Counted from the stretch's first letter, positions 43,007-52,139 are shown. The stretch: DNA of 64,000 nt from Allotamlana fucoidanivorans (GCF_006265225.1 NZ_VDCS01000006.1:1-64000), one strand, 5' to 3'. Program-made: numbers and translations. Notes: a model not told the origin generated them from the sequence alone.

Positions 43007-45301
43007 TTAGTTGAATAATGTTTTGTTTTCTAATGGCCCCATTTCAAACTCGATGGTACTCCCCTCTACAATGTCTTTATGAGTAAAAAAAGGTGCCTCT
43101 AAATCAACTCCATTCAATTTTAAAGATTGAACGTATAGGTGTTTTGGATCATTATTTTTAGCTACTACCGTAAATTTTTTACCATTGGTCAGGTTAATGG
43201 TGACTTTATCAAAGATTGGACGACCGATAGAATAGGTGTCATTTCCTGGGCTAAATGAATAGAAGCCCATAGCATTTAAAATATACCACGCAGACATTTG
43301 CCCACAATCCTCATTACCTGATAAACCATTAGGGTGATTAAAGTATAAGGTAGACATGATATCATCGGTTAGCTTTTGTGTTTTCCAAGGTTGACCAACA
43401 AAATTATACATGTGCGTAATATGATGACTTGGCTCATTACCATGAGCATATTGACCAATTAAACCAGAAATATCACTAGACACATGTTCTCCTTTAATTT
43501 CAGAACTGGTGGTAAATAATTCGTCTAATTTTCCAATAAATTTTTCTTTACCTCCCATTAGCTCTACTAGGCCATTAACATCGTGGGGCACAAACCATGT
43601 CCACTGCCATGCGTTGCCTTCTACATAATCATCTTTTCTATGCTGAGAGTATTTAGGATCAAAAGGCTCTCTAAACTCACCATTACTTTGAAGCCCTCTC
43701 ATAAATCCTGTTTCTTTATCAAAGTACTTAAGGTAACGCTTAGAACGCTCCAAATAACGCTCGTAATCTTCTGTTTTCCCAAGGTCTTTGGCCATTTGAG
43801 CAATACACCAGTCGTTATAAGCATACTCTAATGCTTTTGAAACAGATTCATTTTCTAAATCTGAAGGAATATATCCTAACTCTTCATTGTATTTTTTAGC
43901 CATTGGAGATACTTTCTCCTTCACATCTTCTGAAGGAAACAAAATACCAGTATCATTATATGTTGAAGCATGTATCATAGCCTTGTAGGCTTTCTCTATA
44001 TCAAAATCTCTAATACCTTTAAAGTAAGCATCAACAATTACAGGTATTGAATGGTAACCTATCATACAACCAGTATAATTCCCATTTAATTCCCATTTTG
44101 GCAAAACCCCTCCATGGTCGTACTTGGTTAATAATGTATTTATGAATGCATTGTTTTTCTCTGGCTGAGTGATGTTTAACAATGGATGAAAGGCTCTGAA
44201 GGTATCCCATAAAGAAAATACAGTGTAAATATTTTTGTCTGAAGTATATATTTTTTGATCCATACCTCTGTAACGTCCATCAACATCACTAAAAACATAG
44301 GGACTCATTCCTGTATGATATAAACTAGTATAGAAAATGGTTTTTTCGTCTTCACTTCCTCCTTCTACTTCAATTTGATCTAAATGCTTTTTCCAGAGGG
44401 TATGTGCCTCTTGTTTTACTCTATCGAAGTCCCAATCTCTTACTTCTTTTTCAAGGTTATTTTTAGCACCTTGAGCATCAACAGAAGATATCCCAACTTT
44501 TATTAACAAAGGTTCAGATTTATCGCCTTTAAAGTTAAGGACGGCTAACAGCTTTCTACCTGTTACTTCGTTTAGCGATTCTTGAGCTATTTTATCCTTG
44601 AACAACTCAGCATCAAACGCCTGGTTGAATTTTGCATAAAAATAAATATGCCTGTTTGGCGCCCAACCTTTAATGTGCTTATAACCGCTAATTTCTGTGT
44701 CACTCAACACAGTTATGGTACTATTTACCACATTTCTGTCGTGAACAGTATGATCTGTATCAATTATTAGCTTCTTATCGGCATGGTCTGGAAATGTATA
44801 TTTATGAAAACCAACCCTTGTAGATGCCGTTAATTCAGCCTTAATACGATAATCTAATAATTTTACCGAATAATAACCTGGTTCAGCTAATTCATCGTCA
44901 TGACTAAATCGGCTTCTAAAACCTTCATCTGGATTTTCAGGACTGCCTGCTTCTAATTTAGTTTTGCCTGTAAAAGGCATAAAAAGAAAATCCCCTAAAT
45001 CACCAATCCCCGTTCCGCTAAGGTGAGTATGACTAAAGCCCTTTAAGGATCTATCAGTGTAGTGATACCCACCACAAGCATCCCAACCAGCTGTTCTTGT
45101 GTCTGGACTTAATTGTACCATAGCATTAGGTACTGTTGCACCCGGAAAAGTATGGCCATGTCCTCCAGTTCCAATAAAAGGATTTACATATTCTGTATTA
45201 TCTTTTGAAATTGTGACCGCTTCTGAATGCCCTCTTTTTTCATCACAACTAGTAAAAAATAACGTTCCTAATAAAAGAACGCCCCATAGCTTGTTTTTCA
45301 T
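43007..45301 (-). CDS. GH92 alpha-mannosidase, classical type, lipoprotein
   Basis: 764 residues. Lipobox signal (MKNKLWGVLLLGTLFFTSCDEK). All classical motifs are present: NPFIGTGGHGHTFPGATVP, CGGYHYTDRSLKGFSHTHLSG, WDTFRAFHPLL, YAHGNEPSHHITHMYNF with the catalytic acid Glu623, and GNEDCGQMSAWYILNAMGFY. This matches the best-studied exo-alpha-1,2/1,3-mannosidases of Bacteroides. It is the first gene of unit 2, behind array promoter B. Confidence 0.95.
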   Translation of the reverse strand: MKNKLWGVLLLGTLFFTSCDEKRGHSEAVTISKDNTEYVNPFIGTGGHGHTFPGATVPNAMVQLSPDTRTAGWDACGGYHYTDRSLKGFSHTHLSGTGIGDLGDFLFMPFTGKTKLEAGSPENPDEGFRSRFSHDDELAEPGYYSVKLLDYRIKAELTASTRVGFHKYTFPDHADKKLIIDTDHTVHDRNVVNSTITVLSDTEISGYKHIKGWAPNRHIYFYAKFNQAFDAELFKDKIAQESLNEVTGRKLLAVLNFKGDKSEPLLIKVGISSVDAQGAKNNLEKEVRDWDFDRVKQEAHTLWKKHLDQIEVEGGSEDEKTIFYTSLYHTGMSPYVFSDVDGRYRGMDQKIYTSDKNIYTVFSLWDTFRAFHPLLNITQPEKNNAFINTLLTKYDHGGVLPKWELNGNYTGCMIGYHSIPVIVDAYFKGIRDFDIEKAYKAMIHASTYNDTGILFPSEDVKEKVSPMAKKYNEELGYIPSDLENESVSKALEYAYNDWCIAQMAKDLGKTEDYERYLERSKRYLKYFDKETGFMRGLQSNGEFREPFDPKYSQHRKDDYVEGNAWQWTWFVPHDVNGLVELMGGKEKFIGKLDELFTTSSEIKGEHVSSDISGLIGQYAHGNEPSHHITHMYNFVGQPWKTQKLTDDIMSTLYFNHPNGLSGNEDCGQMSAWYILNAMGFYSFSPGNDTYSIGRPIFDKVTINLTNGKKFTVVAKNNDPKHLYVQSLKLNGVDLEAPFFTHKDIVEGSTIEFEMGPLENKTLFN

Positions 45302-45358
45302 AATTATAAAGTTGAAATTAGATTAATCATCACATTTAGATGATCAATTAACTGCAAC

Positions 45359-45431
45359 CAAAATTAGAATCGTTAATTAATTTATGATGAATATTCAATT
45401 AATTAAGAGTTAATATTGCTTTAATTGAAGG
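45359..45431 (-). promoter_or_regulatory. Array promoter B for unit 2 (GH92 to GH2)
   Basis: CAAAATTA at 45359-45366 is the complement of a perfect -7 box (TAATTTTG). After 10 bp come TTAAT 45377, TGAAT 45388, TTAAT 45399, TTAAT 45410 and TTAAT 45421, in exact 11-bp register. Again only the second word deviates. Confidence 0.85.
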
Positions 45432-45470
45432 ATAAAAAGAAAAAACATGTAGTTCTCTACACAAGTAATT

Positions 45471-45511
45471 AATATTGTGTCACTTTATGGGATAGTTTCT
45501 TTAAAAAAAGC
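45471..45511 (-). repeat. 39-41 nt dispersed inverted repeat, right copy
   Basis: Reverse complement of this stretch, with core ACTATCCCATAAAGTG, matches 28921-28959. It lies between the end of unit 1 and array promoter B. Together the two copies face inward around a 16.6-kb block. Confidence 0.6.
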
Positions 45512-45533
45512 ATCTTAAGAAAAAGTGTCGTAC

Positions 45534-46325
45534 TTAAAAACCTATTAACCTGATAAACTTATGAGATATAGAATCCTGCGATACAGTCCAAAATCTAAAT
45601 CCTAACGGTCTATTATCAAAATTTTTACAAGTTGTTTCTCCTGTTACTAACTGAATGTTTTTATAGGTATTAATAATCGTTTCATGTTTGTGTCCTGACA
45701 AATATGCTTTAACCTTGTTTTTTACTAATAAATTGAGAATCTCTTCTCGTTTTTGGATTGGAATATTAAAATATTCATCAGATTCATTAGGGGACTTGAT
45801 ATACAATGGATAATGTCCCACTACAAAAATATTTTCCTTTGTTTTCTCTAAACTATCCAATGTGTTCTTGAACCAAATATGATGCTGCTCTGATTCACTT
45901 TGAACCTCCACGTTCCATAGCTGTGTATTAACCACTACAAACGTAGATTTTTTATTTTTAAACTTATAATAATCTTTCCCTATCCTATTTCTATAATAAG
46001 TTAAACTTTTTTTATCAGGAACATTACCAACATCATGATTTCCAGCAGCCAGATAATACGGTATTCTAAATTTATTTACAATAGTTTTAAAATCGGCATA
46101 CGAACTATCTGTGGCATTGTTAACCAAATCACCACAAACTATAGCAAAATCAGGTTTAAGAAGATTTATTTGTTTTACGGCTTGCTCAAATGTTTTTTTA
46201 TCATGCGCATAACCTCCCATTCCTAGTTGTATATCACACAATTGAACAAAATTAAACGACTCTTGTTTGATTTGATGACATGACAAGAACCATAGCATAA
46301 AAATACTGACAGGTAATCTTCTCAT
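45534..46325 (-). CDS. Calcineurin-like metallophosphoesterase (CSTP1-type), exported
   Basis: 263 residues with an N-terminal hydrophobic segment ending in a possible lipobox (FMLWFLSCHQ). Metal motifs: QLCDIQLG, where the usual D-x-H is D-x-Q, then VCGDLVNN, AAGNHDVGN, FVVGHYPLY and YLSGHKHE. The D-x-Q form occurs in the CSTP1/CPPED1 branch, so it need not mean inactivity. It is the last gene of unit 1, 22 bp after the alkaline phosphatase. In context it could finish dephosphorylation of mannose-6-phosphate or of a phosphodiester product. Confidence 0.83.
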   Translation of the reverse strand: MRRLPVSIFMLWFLSCHQIKQESFNFVQLCDIQLGMGGYAHDKKTFEQAVKQINLLKPDFAIVCGDLVNNATDSSYADFKTIVNKFRIPYYLAAGNHDVGNVPDKKSLTYYRNRIGKDYYKFKNKKSTFVVVNTQLWNVEVQSESEQHHIWFKNTLDSLEKTKENIFVVGHYPLYIKSPNESDEYFNIPIQKREEILNLLVKNKVKAYLSGHKHETIINTYKNIQLVTGETTCKNFDNRPLGFRFWTVSQDSISHKFIRLIGF

Positions 46326-46347
46326 AAATATCTAAATATTATGGATA

Positions 46348-47478
46348 TCATTTCTTTTTCCAACCTGTAACTTGCATGATTTTATGAAACACCTCTGTAT
46401 TCTCATAAATACCATTAAATATTTCTGCACCAGGCCCATAAGCGAAAACCGGAATTAATGTAGCTGAATGTCCGCCGTTTGAAAAAGACATTCCAACCTC
46501 TGAATAATCTCCATATTTAGACCCATCAGCTCCTTTTTTTATCTTCCCAGAAAGGGTAAAACCTCCTGTTTCATGATCTGAAGTAACAACTACCAATGTG
46601 TTACCATCTTTCTCGGCATAATCTAAAGCCTTGCCTATAGTGTTATCAAAATCAATCAATTCTGAAACAAGATAATCTCCATCATTTTGATGCCCTCCCC
46701 AATCAATTTGTGAGCCCTCACTCATAATAAAAAAAGGATGATTATCCTTACTTAAAAACTTAATAGCTAAATCTGTGGCATTCTGTAAAAAGTTCCCTCG
46801 TCCTTCTGATACCTTTGGCATTTCGTTAGATGCAAGTAAGTATCCCACTCTACTATACCTTTTTATATTTTCAAAATCTTCTAGCTGATTCGTATTTATA
46901 TGGCAATCACTCAAACCATTAGAATCTAATAAATTTACACCATCCTTTCGCTTATTAAAATATTTCACACCACCACCTGCAAAAAAATCAACTTTAGATT
47001 TCGTTAAATCTAAAGCAATTTCTTCCTCCATATTACGGCTAACGGCATGGGCGAAAAAGCTAGCTGGTGTGGCATGTGTCAAAGAAGAAGTAGCTATAAG
47101 CCCTGTTTTCACTCCCTTATTCTGTACAATCTCAACAATTGTTTCTAGGTTAGTAGAATCATTAGCAACACCTATAGCTCCATTGTAAGTTTTTTCACCA
47201 CATGAAAATGCAGTGGCTCCTGCCGCTGAGTCTGTTACATCCTGTACTAATGAGGATGTTTTAATAAGTCCTATATTATTAAACCTTGAATAATTTGGAA
47301 CATCATCCTTAAAAAAAAATGATGATGAAATTTGAGATAAACCGGCCCCATCACTTATTAAAAGAATAACATTTTTTGGGCGTTGTATACATTTTTTTGA
47401 TAAAAGTTCTTTTTTTGAAGCACATGACACAACAAACAAGCAAAAACCAATTAAACTAACTTTTACTAAACTATCCAT
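46348..47478 (-). CDS. Alkaline phosphatase (PhoA family), lipoprotein
   Basis: 376 residues, lipobox signal (GFCLFVVSCASK). Active-site motifs are complete: ILLISDGAGLSQ (metal Asp), VTDSAAGATAFSCG with the nucleophile Ser, SLTHATPASFFAHAVSR, SEGSQIDWGGHQND, VTSDHETGGF, and the late GGHSATLIPVFAYGPGAE. It removes phosphate monoesters outside the cytoplasm. A general phosphate-scavenging enzyme would usually sit in a Pho context; here it is inside the SusCD unit, so a glycan phosphomonoester substrate is more likely. Confidence 0.92.
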   Translation of the reverse strand: MDSLVKVSLIGFCLFVVSCASKKELLSKKCIQRPKNVILLISDGAGLSQISSSFFFKDDVPNYSRFNNIGLIKTSSLVQDVTDSAAGATAFSCGEKTYNGAIGVANDSTNLETIVEIVQNKGVKTGLIATSSLTHATPASFFAHAVSRNMEEEIALDLTKSKVDFFAGGGVKYFNKRKDGVNLLDSNGLSDCHINTNQLEDFENIKRYSRVGYLLASNEMPKVSEGRGNFLQNATDLAIKFLSKDNHPFFIMSEGSQIDWGGHQNDGDYLVSELIDFDNTIGKALDYAEKDGNTLVVVTSDHETGGFTLSGKIKKGADGSKYGDYSEVGMSFSNGGHSATLIPVFAYGPGAEIFNGIYENTEVFHKIMQVTGWKKK

Positions 47479-47530
47479 TATTGCTTAATTATTTTTAAAA
47501 ATATTTTTTTTTTAAACTTTACAACTAAAA

Positions 47531-47550
47531 GAAGGGGTTTTCACCCCTTC
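47531..47550 (-). terminator. Intra-operon hairpin between GH92 and phosphatase genes
   Basis: GAAGGGGT (47531-47538) and ACCCCTTC (47543-47550) form a perfect 8-bp GC-rich stem with a 4-base loop. On the minus strand it is followed by TTTT. It lies in a 155-bp gap, the largest inside unit 1, and may attenuate transcription into the two phosphatase genes or stabilise the upstream mRNA 3' end. Confidence 0.6.
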
Positions 47551-47633
47551 CAACTAATAAACTAAACAATACCGTTATCTTACTATAATAGGATAACAAT
47601 ACACTCAAAACTAAATAAAACTAACTCAAAACT

Positions 47634-49901
47634 TTAATCAACAGAAGGAGGTGCCATTTCTGCAGAACTACCCCACATTTTATTAGCTTTATCTCCCATT
47701 GTTAAAACCAAAACAGCTCCATCTATAATATCATCATGTGAAAACCAAGGCTTATTCCATTCTTTTTGATTCAATTTCGCTGATTGAATGTATTTGTTTT
47801 CCTGGTTATAATTTTTGGCTATTATGGTAAAATCTTTTCCATTTTCTAAATGAATTGTTGCATGTTCAAATACAGGGCTTCCAATATTATAAATAGGCAT
47901 ACCTGGAGTAACAGGATAAAACCCAAGTTGCGAAAACACTACAAATGACGTCATTCCGCCTCCATCTTCATCTCCAGGAATGCCCATTAAATCTTCTCTA
48001 AACCACTGTTTTAAAAGAGTACGAATACGCTTTTGAGTTTTCCAAGGTTGCCCTGCATAATTATATAAATAAGGAATATGCAATGATGGCTCATTAGCCA
48101 TAGTAAATTGCCCAACATTACCTGTTTGATCAGGTAACTGAGCATAAAACGCATATTTACTTCTTCCTAATGGCTCTGCAAATGTACTGTCCAGATGTTT
48201 AACAAAAGATACTTTTCCTCCCATTAAATCTATTAAATCTTTTACATTATGCTGCACATCCCATCTGTAAGTCCAAGCATTATTTTCACTGTAAAACTTT
48301 CTAGCTCCCATACCACCAGAAAACTTATAATCAAAGGGTTCAATAAAGTTACCTTTGTCATCCTTTGGGTGAAAAAAATGAGTTTGTTGGTTGAATAGGT
48401 TTCTGTAATTAAAAGAGTTATCTAAAAAAATACGATAATCTTCATTTTTTCCAAGTTCTTTGGCTATTTGGGCTAAACACCATTCATCATAAGACGTACC
48501 CAAAGTAACTGCAACGGGTTGTCTGCTTTCAAATGTATGTACTTCTGGGACAGATTCTTCTTCTCCTGGATGCAATGCAGGAAAATACCCCTTCTCTTTA
48601 TAAAAGGCATCTAATTCCCCAGCAGGCATTCCTGACCAAGGCGCTAGTGTTTTTTCGGCTATTCCATTTTTGCATGCTTCGTATGCTTTTTCAAGATCAA
48701 AACCTCTAAGTCCCTTTTTATAGGCATCAATTACTGAAGCTACACCATGATTTGAATTCATTCTTCTACTATCTCCTGTAACCTCAGGGAAAGTTGGCAT
48801 CCAAAACTCATCCATTTGTTCTGCCATTAGTATGAAAGAATTTATAATATCCTCTTCTTTTTTTGCGTCAATTAAAATACGTAATGGATGATGTGCCCTG
48901 TATGAATCCCAAATCCAATCATCAGTGTAAAAGGGTCTTCCTTGGTCTTGATGAACACTATTGTCAAAAGCGCTGTAATAACGTCCATCTTCAGACAAAC
49001 ATACTGGTCGTTCAAAAGTTCGATACAAAGATGTGTAAAAAACGGTTTTGTCATCATCATTGCTTCCTTGAACTTCAATCTTACTTAATGCATCATTCCA
49101 AATGTTTCTCCCTTTTGTTCTTAAGGATGCTATATTTTCATCCAGAAGCTCTCTTTCAAAATTTTGTTTTGCCTGCTGTTCATCAATAAAAGAGATTCCA
49201 TATTTAATATGTAATTTTTTTGTGTTTCTTGTAAATTTTAATACAACATTGGAGTTTTCATAGTTTTTACTCGATCTCTTTACTAACTCATTGTTTTTAA
49301 GTTCTAAAATGTCTTCAGGGTTTTCATCAATTGTCATATATAGATACACTTTAGTATCATTCTCTATGATTTGATAACCTGTTAACGTTTTACCATTCCA
49401 ATTTATTCCGCCATTTTTTGAGTTGATTACTAGATAAACAAGATCATCTTTTTCAAAGTCCAATTCATAAATAGCAGATTGATGTGACACACTAAAATTA
49501 ACAGATGTGTTTTGTTCATCAAGATAAACTGAATAAGAGTATGGTGTTATCTGCTCATTATCATAGCTATATCTAACTACTTCCTTTATGTCTTTTTCTT
49601 CTCCTTGAAACGGGCTTAAATTAAAAGCAGAACTTCCTCTATGACTGGTAATAATAAGAGGCAGTCCATCTAACAAATCTGAAGTGAAATCAGTTCTCTC
49701 TGGGTATACTCGCATCATACTATTTGGCAAATGGATAGTAGGATATGTAGGCACCAACAAATGACTAATATTACCTATATAGGGGTTAACAAAATCAACT
49801 AGCGTTTTATTTATTTTAGTATCATCTGAGACGGACCAAGCTATTAGAAACATAACAACTGCTCCACCAAAAAACAATGTATTTCTTAAGTATTTTTTCA
49901 T
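47634..49901 (-). CDS. GH92 alpha-mannosidase, GGGMTSF variant
   Basis: 755 residues with an N-terminal signal segment (FFGGAVVMFLIAWSVS). GH92 markers: DFVNPYIGNISHLLVPTYPT, DDWIWDSYRAHHPLRI, MANEPSLHIPYLYNYAG with the catalytic acid Glu604, and GDEDGGGMTSFVVFSQLGFYP. It shares the variant base-region and N-terminal loop with 38019-40259 and is clearly its paralogue. It lies in unit 1 between a GH99-like gene and the phosphatases. Confidence 0.92.
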   Translation of the reverse strand: MKKYLRNTLFFGGAVVMFLIAWSVSDDTKINKTLVDFVNPYIGNISHLLVPTYPTIHLPNSMMRVYPERTDFTSDLLDGLPLIITSHRGSSAFNLSPFQGEEKDIKEVVRYSYDNEQITPYSYSVYLDEQNTSVNFSVSHQSAIYELDFEKDDLVYLVINSKNGGINWNGKTLTGYQIIENDTKVYLYMTIDENPEDILELKNNELVKRSSKNYENSNVVLKFTRNTKKLHIKYGISFIDEQQAKQNFERELLDENIASLRTKGRNIWNDALSKIEVQGSNDDDKTVFYTSLYRTFERPVCLSEDGRYYSAFDNSVHQDQGRPFYTDDWIWDSYRAHHPLRILIDAKKEEDIINSFILMAEQMDEFWMPTFPEVTGDSRRMNSNHGVASVIDAYKKGLRGFDLEKAYEACKNGIAEKTLAPWSGMPAGELDAFYKEKGYFPALHPGEEESVPEVHTFESRQPVAVTLGTSYDEWCLAQIAKELGKNEDYRIFLDNSFNYRNLFNQQTHFFHPKDDKGNFIEPFDYKFSGGMGARKFYSENNAWTYRWDVQHNVKDLIDLMGGKVSFVKHLDSTFAEPLGRSKYAFYAQLPDQTGNVGQFTMANEPSLHIPYLYNYAGQPWKTQKRIRTLLKQWFREDLMGIPGDEDGGGMTSFVVFSQLGFYPVTPGMPIYNIGSPVFEHATIHLENGKDFTIIAKNYNQENKYIQSAKLNQKEWNKPWFSHDDIIDGAVLVLTMGDKANKMWGSSAEMAPPSVD

Positions 49902-49985
49902 TTTATATTTTAATCTCTGTCATGAACATCTTAACACCAGTAAAAAACACTGTTTATAAAATGTAAAATAATATCAAAATTCAAA

Positions 49986-51386
49986 CTATTGACGATTTGG
50001 TTTATTAATGCTATAGCTACCTTCTCCATGAAACCAATTTGCGGCTTGCCCCGTTAACCATAAATAATAGTCAGAATCTAAGTCGTCTTCAATCCCTACA
50101 TATTTAAATCTATTCTCTTCATTTGTTGGACCGTAACCATTTAATGGTACTTCTTTATTACGTTTTACTTTATAAATTGCTGTTCCCTCATCTACTTCAT
50201 CAAACATGGCCACATATAAACTCTTAGCTCCAGATAACTTTGCACCAGCAACTTGCCTCCATAAAAAGTCTCCTCTTAATCTAGGAATATCATGGTATTT
50301 TTCAGGCGTTTGTTGCAAATTACCCCAGGTAAATCCGGGAAAAACTAATGGCACATAATCTACTTTATTGTATTCTGCCCATCTTATATCTTGATAGACA
50401 TTGTCTGCATTATAGCTAGATGGTGAATTGTATCTTCCTACTGCCCATGGCATGATAATGTCAACCTTTTTTATCAAATTATGTAATCCTTGATTATTTT
50501 CTGTGTCATTTCCAAATGTTCTCCAATAATACGGCACACCTAACATAATAGACACTTTGTTTCTAGGCCCTTTTAATTTACCAACCAAACGGTCAACATC
50601 AATTGTGGTATACTTTCTATTATCGTTAAACCCAACACCCCATATAGACATTAATGGTTTCCCGTTATGACGCAAATAGGTTGGATGCTCAACATTATCA
50701 AATAAATTAAACTCTTGTACTAACTCATTCCAGTCTTGTTCTAAATAGGCTACTTTTTGGCTATCACATCCACTAAGGTCATACATCACACTTATAGCTC
50801 TATCATACTTTTTTGCAGCCTTTAATGCATTTGCCAACACTTTATTAAAGTGTCTTTTCCCTTTAGGATTTGAAGAATGAATTTCTACAACAAATCGTTG
50901 CATATGAACGCCATCTATATTATTTTCTTTCATCCATTTAAAATGAAGATCGATTGAAGACTCATCATATGGGCTATATAAATAGGCATCTGAACCATCT
51001 TCATATTTAAACGGCGTCACATACTTCTCAGTATATTCACTCATATCTGGCCACATATCAATACTTGAACACCCCGGAAAAAAACCACCGCATTTAGGGT
51101 TTTGATAATGGTACCAACCTCTATTAGAGTCATCGCCTTGAGCTGCAAACCAACCTTGGTAACCGGCCATTACTAAGTTTGTATAAGATGTATACAAACA
51201 TCCTGTTTCATCATAAACAATCTCATCAACTGGAGGAGGTGTCACAATAACCTCATCATCATCTTCCTTTATATCTGCAGCGTCACTACTACTGCATGAC
51301 CATCCTATGCATAAAAATAAAATGGCAACTACTGCCCTTTTCAAAATCTCGTTCTTTATCATTTCTTTTTTTTTACTATTAATCAA
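49986..51386 (-). CDS. GH99-like (GH71/99) glycosidase, lipoprotein
   Basis: 466 residues; an internal ATG at 51360-51362 gives a tighter signal peptide (MIKNEILKRAVVAILFLCIGWSC) and may be the real start. After a short acidic linker comes the barrel: TNLVMAGYQGWFAAQGDDSN, IDMWPDMSEYTEKYVT, HFKWMKENNIDGVHMQRF, VMYDLSGCDSQK, VPLVFPGFTWGNLQ, and YVAMFDEVDEGTAIY with Glu397/Glu400 as E-x-x-E. The lipobox and the acidic stretch after Cys suggest export to the outer surface. As the first enzyme after SusC, SusD and DUF3823, it is the best candidate for the surface endo-enzyme that feeds the SusCD importer. Confidence 0.88.
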   Translation of the reverse strand: MINSKKKEMIKNEILKRAVVAILFLCIGWSCSSSDAADIKEDDDEVIVTPPPVDEIVYDETGCLYTSYTNLVMAGYQGWFAAQGDDSNRGWYHYQNPKCGGFFPGCSSIDMWPDMSEYTEKYVTPFKYEDGSDAYLYSPYDESSIDLHFKWMKENNIDGVHMQRFVVEIHSSNPKGKRHFNKVLANALKAAKKYDRAISVMYDLSGCDSQKVAYLEQDWNELVQEFNLFDNVEHPTYLRHNGKPLMSIWGVGFNDNRKYTTIDVDRLVGKLKGPRNKVSIMLGVPYYWRTFGNDTENNQGLHNLIKKVDIIMPWAVGRYNSPSSYNADNVYQDIRWAEYNKVDYVPLVFPGFTWGNLQQTPEKYHDIPRLRGDFLWRQVAGAKLSGAKSLYVAMFDEVDEGTAIYKVKRNKEVPLNGYGPTNEENRFKYVGIEDDLDSDYYLWLTGQAANWFHGEGSYSINKPNRQ

Positions 51387-51449
51387 TTTTAATAAAAGTG
51401 GCCTCTATTTAAAATTAAAAGAGGCTACTTTTATAAATACCTAAACTTA

Positions 51450-52139
51450 TTACAGTGCTATTTCAACAGCTGGCGCATAATTAAATCTTGCATTTGCAGT
51501 ATCATATAAAGCACCTATTCTGAAAAAATAAGTTTTACCTTCTTTCAAATCTATTTCGGCAGAAGTATCAATTGAAATTTCATACTCTTGACTAGGATCA
51601 ACAATATTATTAATATCCTGTTCAGCTTTTACAAGTCGCATTGGTTCTCCAACATGTTTATCAGCACCTGCGTATAGCCCAATTTTGCTAACATTTGATA
51701 CCCCAGTTTGCTCTAACTTAAACTTAGCGGTAACTATGGTTCCGTTCTTCTCAATAGAATAATCTTTAATTCTAATGTAAGGGGTAACAATTAAGTCTAA
51801 TTTTGTCTGCCCTTGAATATCTAATACTATTGTATCTAGGGTTCTAAAGTTAGTTCTAATAGGTATTATTTTATATAAACCTGAAAAAAGTTTACTATTT
51901 TTATAAGTACCATCAACTTTATAAATTAGTCTTTGAGGTGTTGCATTTTCATAGGCTTGTTCATAAATTTCAATTTCGCCTCCGCGGATAATATCTTGCT
52001 CAACTAACTGGCCTGTTTGCTCATCAATAACACTCCCATACAACCCTGCATCAGGACCATCAAAATTGTCTAACTCACAAGAAGTAAACACACCTATTGA
52101 AAGCATTAGTAGTATAATATATCTGATTTTTTTCATCAT
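51450..52139 (-). CDS. DUF3823-like SusD-associated surface lipoprotein
   Basis: 229 residues. Lipobox (MLSIGVFTSCELDNFDGPD). The start of the mature protein (DGPDAGLYGSVIDEQTGQLV) and KVDGTYKNSKLFSGLYKI are typical of DUF3823 proteins that follow SusD in Bacteroidota PULs. They have an N-terminal carboxypeptidase-regulatory-like beta domain and a C-terminal Ig-like domain. Likely a surface glycan-binding protein. The acidic residues after the lipid Cys fit surface export. Confidence 0.85.
   Translation of the reverse strand: MMKKIRYIILLMLSIGVFTSCELDNFDGPDAGLYGSVIDEQTGQLVEQDIIRGGEIEIYEQAYENATPQRLIYKVDGTYKNSKLFSGLYKIIPIRTNFRTLDTIVLDIQGQTKLDLIVTPYIRIKDYSIEKNGTIVTAKFKLEQTGVSNVSKIGLYAGADKHVGEPMRLVKAEQDINNIVDPSQEYEISIDTSAEIDLKEGKTYFFRIGALYDTANARFNYAPAVEIAL

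Noticed and set aside
48863-49189. Plus-strand ORF of 108 residues
   Set aside because: Antisense to the GH92 gene 47634-49901; no recognisable protein features.
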